DNA of 64,000 nt from Legionella_A sp963772805. Lineage in GTDB: Bacteria; Pseudomonadota; Gammaproteobacteria; Legionellales; Legionellaceae. The translations under genes and the position numbers were made by a program. How positions within the stretch are numbered: the stretch's first letter is position 1; the number at the start of each line of letters is the position of its first letter. The stretch is taken from NCBI GenBank assembly GCA_963772805.1, contig CAVYYU010000008.1, positions 310,001 through 374,000 of the forward strand, written 5' to 3'. A model generated the notes under the pieces. That model saw only the letters and a program-made list of their open reading frames with translations. It was not told the origin of the DNA and did not search any database. Of the stretch, positions 61,175-64,000 are shown in pieces.

Positions 61175-62737
61175 GTGCGTATTATAAAGAAGCTTACACC
61201 TGCAGCCTGTCTGATCCTTACCTCATGTGCGATGGTGGGCCCTGACTATAAAGAGCCAAAAACATCTGTTTTGGATCATTGGATTAGCCAGGACAGTATA
61301 GTGAAGTCAACCCCATACACCAATCGTATCTGGTGGAAGTCGTTTAACGATCCTGTATTAACGCAGCTGATTCAACAGGGATATGAAAACAATCTCTCCT
61401 TACAAAGCGCAGGCGTTAGGGTGCTTCAAGCGAGAGCCCAGTTGGCACAATCCGTTGGTAACCTCTACCCTCAACAGCAAGTGGGTATGGGGAATTTAAA
61501 CTACTATCGTACTGGCGGCGGGTCCCTGCAAGGTCTGGTTCCTTCTGTTTTTGAGACCGCTTTATTAGGATTTTCAGCTAATTGGGAAATTGATTTTTGG
61601 GGTAAATACCGTCGCGCCATTCAATCTAACGATGCAACGTTTTTGGCGTCCATTGCCGCTTATGATAATGCGTTGGTGACCCTCACTGCAGACATAGCAA
61701 CCATCTATATTAATATTCGCACGACAGAAGTTCAAATTAAAATTACCAAGGCTAATATTGCGGTTCAAAGCGTAGGCTTGAAAATAGCGCGAGCCCGATA
61801 TACTGCTGGTCAAACCAGTTTGGTGGATGTGGAGCAAGCTCAAACTGAATTATTGCAAACAGAAAGCAATCTACCAGGATTTCAGGCGAACCTTCAACGT
61901 CAGAAAGATGCTTTAACTTTATTATTAGGCACTATTCCCGGACAGGCTGACCATTTATTAAAATCAAAACAGGGGATACCCAATGCCCCTAAAAGTATAG
62001 GCGTAGGCATACCTAAGGAGGCGCTGGCAAGGCGACCCGATGTCTACCAGGCTCGATTGCAAGCAGTGGCGCAATCGGAAACTATCGGTGCCATCAAAGC
62101 TAACCTTTATCCCGCACTGTCTCTTACTGGTACTTTTGCTTTTGCAGCCAACACTATCAATGGTTCATCTTTAAGCGATGTATTCCAATGGTCAAATCGA
62201 AACATCAATATGGGTGCTGGTTTTAATTGGCCTTTGCTCAATTATGGCCAAATCACCAATGCTGTAAGAACTCAAGATGCTGCCTTCCAACAGTCCATGT
62301 TAAGCTATATGAATCTTGTTTTAAAAGCTCAACAAGAGGTTCAAGACAATATCACGGGCTTTATTGAAGCTAAAAAAGCCGTAGGCATTCTCACAAAAGC
62401 AGATCGCTCAGCTACTGAATCATTAAGGCTTGCCATAATTCGTTATAGAGAAGGTGAGACTGATTTTACACCAGTGCTCAATGCAGAGCAGCAACAACTT
62501 AGAGTACAAACCTCTTTAATTAATGCTGAGGGTGATGTTCCCTCGCAGTTAGTGGCTCTTTATCGCGCACTCGGTGGCGGTTGGGAGATGCGTTGTGGTA
62601 AAGATATTGTGCCAGAAGAAATGAAAAAAGAAATGGCAGCGCGTACAAACTGGGGTTCGTTGTTAATGAAGAAGAATCATATGGTACCTAAAACAAAGGG
62701 ACAAAAGTTTGATGAGCTTTATTTACCAAAATGGTGA
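61175..62737 (+). CDS. outer-membrane efflux lipoprotein (OprM/NodT family)
   Basis: The outer-membrane channel of a tripartite RND efflux pump. The signal peptide ends in the lipobox LTSC (about residue 18), followed by AMVGPDYKEP as in OprM-like proteins. Two repeats of the TolC fold are present: SLQSAGVRVLQARAQL near 78 and PKEALARRPDVYQARLQA (about 287-304), with the ARYTAGQTSLVDVEQAQ and REGETDFTPVLNAEQQ segments. 520 residues; a C-terminal tail of ~40 residues beyond the usual end (GGGWE) is Lys/Met-rich. GTG start. The adaptor gene overlaps its stop. Confidence 0.92.
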   Translation: MRIIKKLTPAACLILTSCAMVGPDYKEPKTSVLDHWISQDSIVKSTPYTNRIWWKSFNDPVLTQLIQQGYENNLSLQSAGVRVLQARAQLAQSVGNLYPQQQVGMGNLNYYRTGGGSLQGLVPSVFETALLGFSANWEIDFWGKYRRAIQSNDATFLASIAAYDNALVTLTADIATIYINIRTTEVQIKITKANIAVQSVGLKIARARYTAGQTSLVDVEQAQTELLQTESNLPGFQANLQRQKDALTLLLGTIPGQADHLLKSKQGIPNAPKSIGVGIPKEALARRPDVYQARLQAVAQSETIGAIKANLYPALSLTGTFAFAANTINGSSLSDVFQWSNRNINMGAGFNWPLLNYGQITNAVRTQDAAFQQSMLSYMNLVLKAQQEVQDNITGFIEAKKAVGILTKADRSATESLRLAIIRYREGETDFTPVLNAEQQQLRVQTSLINAEGDVPSQLVALYRALGGGWEMRCGKDIVPEEMKKEMAARTNWGSLLMKKNHMVPKTKGQKFDELYLPKW

Positions 62738-63900
62738 CAGCAACGCTTGGGATGAAAGAAATGATAAAATATAATGAGCCCATGAAAAAAGCAGCAAAAA
62801 TTGGACTTGTTCTACTATTGCTTTATCTAGTAGTTCACCATTGCACCAGCAGCAAGGCTCCAGCATTTCCTGTGCCTGCAGTCATCGTTAAAAAGCCTAT
62901 TCTGGCCAACATGGTCGAATACATCACACAAACCGGCACTACAGTAGCTTATAATTCAGTCGATTTGGTTGCACGTGTTGAAGGGTATCTGGATAAACTA
63001 GAATTCATCGACGGTACACAGGTAAAAAAAGACACAGAACTTTTTGTGATTCAACCAGATACTTATATGGAGCAACTTAAAGTTGCCCAAGCACAAATTG
63101 CCATTTCAAAAGCTGAATTTGAATACTCAAAATCCGAATATGCACGCCAACAAAGGATGTACAAACAAAACGCCACCTCTTTAAATAATGTGGAAAGTTG
63201 GTTTGCAAAAACACATGAGGCTGAGGGTGAGGTTGCTAAGGCGATTGCTAATGCAGAGATTGCCAAAATCAATTATAGCTACACCCATGTTAAAGCGCCT
63301 TTTGATGGGCGTATTGGACGACATTTGGTTTCTGTCGGCAATTTAGTCGGTAATGGCGTCGCCACTAACATCGCTACAATTGAGCAAATTGACCCACTCT
63401 ATGTGTATTTTAATGTAAATGAAATCGACTTGCTTAAATTACGGGCGGCGGCTAGAGCACAAGGCATAAAAGATAACGATCTTGGAAAAATCCCAGTTAC
63501 CCTTGCTCTTCAAAATGGTGAGCCTTTTAAGTATAAAGCTTCCCTTGATTTTTATAACACAGGGCTTAACGCTTCAACAGGCACAATGGAGCTTCGCGCG
63601 CTCTTGGAAAATAAAGACGCAATTTTTGTACCAGGCCTTTTTATTCAAGTGCGTGTGGCTATCACAAAACCCACACCGCAACTGACTGTACCTGATACGG
63701 CTATCCTTTATGATCAAATTGGCTCGTATGTTTATGTCGTGGATGATAAGAATATAGTTGTTTTGAAGCGCGTGAAGCTCGGAGCTCTGGAGCAAGGGAT
63801 GCGGGCGGTAGTGGATGGATTGGATAAGAATTCCCAGGTAGTGGTTGAGGGTACTCAGAATGCGACACCCGGTGGGGTGGTGTCATTGCGAACGCAATAA
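62731..63900 (+). CDS. RND efflux periplasmic adaptor (membrane fusion protein)
   Basis: Links the inner-membrane pump to the outer-membrane channel. One N-terminal hydrophobic segment (LVLLLLYLVV), then a lipoyl half-motif (VARVEGYLDK), a helical hairpin with YARQQRMYKQNATS, the second lipoyl half NYSYTHVKAPFDGRIGR and beta-barrel and membrane-proximal domains ending VVVEGTQNATPGGVV. The start is uncertain: ATG at 62731 (overlapping the previous stop), 62752, 62761 or 62782; the last gives the most typical signal anchor. 389 residues from the first. Confidence 0.92.
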   Translation: MVTATLGMKEMIKYNEPMKKAAKIGLVLLLLYLVVHHCTSSKAPAFPVPAVIVKKPILANMVEYITQTGTTVAYNSVDLVARVEGYLDKLEFIDGTQVKKDTELFVIQPDTYMEQLKVAQAQIAISKAEFEYSKSEYARQQRMYKQNATSLNNVESWFAKTHEAEGEVAKAIANAEIAKINYSYTHVKAPFDGRIGRHLVSVGNLVGNGVATNIATIEQIDPLYVYFNVNEIDLLKLRAAARAQGIKDNDLGKIPVTLALQNGEPFKYKASLDFYNTGLNASTGTMELRALLENKDAIFVPGLFIQVRVAITKPTPQLTVPDTAILYDQIGSYVYVVDDKNIVVLKRVKLGALEQGMRAVVDGLDKNSQVVVEGTQNATPGGVVSLRTQ

Positions 63901-63949
63901 CCAAATCCCCGCGGCCTAAACCATAGGGATTCGGATACAAGGAACAAAA

Positions 63950-64000
63950 ATGATATCAAAATTTTTCATCGAAAGACCTGTTCTGGCAAACGTCATCGCT
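63950..64000 (+). CDS. RND efflux pump inner-membrane subunit, first codons only
   Basis: The window ends 17 codons into this gene. MISKFFIERPVLANVIA is the standard opening of AcrB/MexB-type pumps, where helix 1 begins. AAGGAAC lies seven bases ahead of the ATG. It is the third gene of the outer-membrane factor-adaptor-pump operon. Confidence 0.88.
   Translation, partial: MISKFFIERPVLANVIA

Overview
The window looks like a chromosomal segment of a gammaproteobacterium, most likely of the order Legionellales (Legionella/Coxiella/Aquicella-like). This is an inference from gene content: aerobic HemF, MutH, ZapD, LolCD, a homodimeric-type AceE with AceF and Lpd, a bioA/bioBFHD locus, a 4-hydroxyphenylpyruvate catabolic operon, Dcl/Lcl-type DUF1566 surface protein and many small cysteine-containing secreted proteins. 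The sequence is moderately AT-rich and almost all genes are ordinary housekeeping genes. No rRNA, tRNA or CRISPR array was found.

Layout. 1-773 is the end of an IS1202/ISNCY-like insertion sequence cut by the window edge. 774-19300 holds an SDR oxidoreductase, a small membrane protein, hemF, an MFS transporter, dusA, secA-mutT, zapD and coaE on the other strand, a gene with two poly-G tracts, an EAL phosphodiesterase with a secreted partner, and the biotin locus (bioA diverging from bioB-F-H-D around a probable BirA operator). 19301-20957 is a second, complete copy of the same IS in opposite orientation, with a 16-bp target duplication; the two copies therefore bracket 18.5 kb as inverted repeats. 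21115-27420 is fmdB-DUF502-aspS-mscS-mutH. 27500-31190 holds cold-shock and envelope/surface proteins. 31191-34625 has lolCD and asnS. 34734-40438 holds two small envelope proteins and a five-gene operon for aromatic/branched amino-acid catabolism (dehydrogenase, methyltransferase, hppD, fahA, maiA). 40559-43958 is a secreted protein, ugpQ, ugpB and a metallo-beta-lactamase-fold hydrolase. 44053-47896 is moxR-DUF58-transglutaminase. 48247-50743 is a Kef-like antiporter, AmpE and a Cys-rich lipoprotein. 50768-56746 is aceE-aceF-lpdA-rimI. 56928-59653 is an exonuclease, a lytic transglycosylase lipoprotein, adk and a thioredoxin.

59672-60987 is a mobile-element hot spot: scraps of older IS ends, then a 1141-bp IS5-like unit with 61-bp inverted repeats and a TA duplication, in which the C-terminal third of the transposase is missing and a GIY-YIG nuclease gene sits in its place. 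The window ends in an RND efflux operon (outer-membrane factor, adaptor, start of the pump).

The observations most worth a second look are the IS5/GIY-YIG composite, the twin poly-G tracts inside one proline-rich gene (candidate phase-variable locus), the inverted IS pair, a two-copy 170-180 bp hairpin MITE, the BirA operator overlapping the bioA start and bioB promoter, and a perfect inverted pair of DnaA-box-like sites upstream of lolC. No complete novel multi-gene defence or secretion system was recognised.
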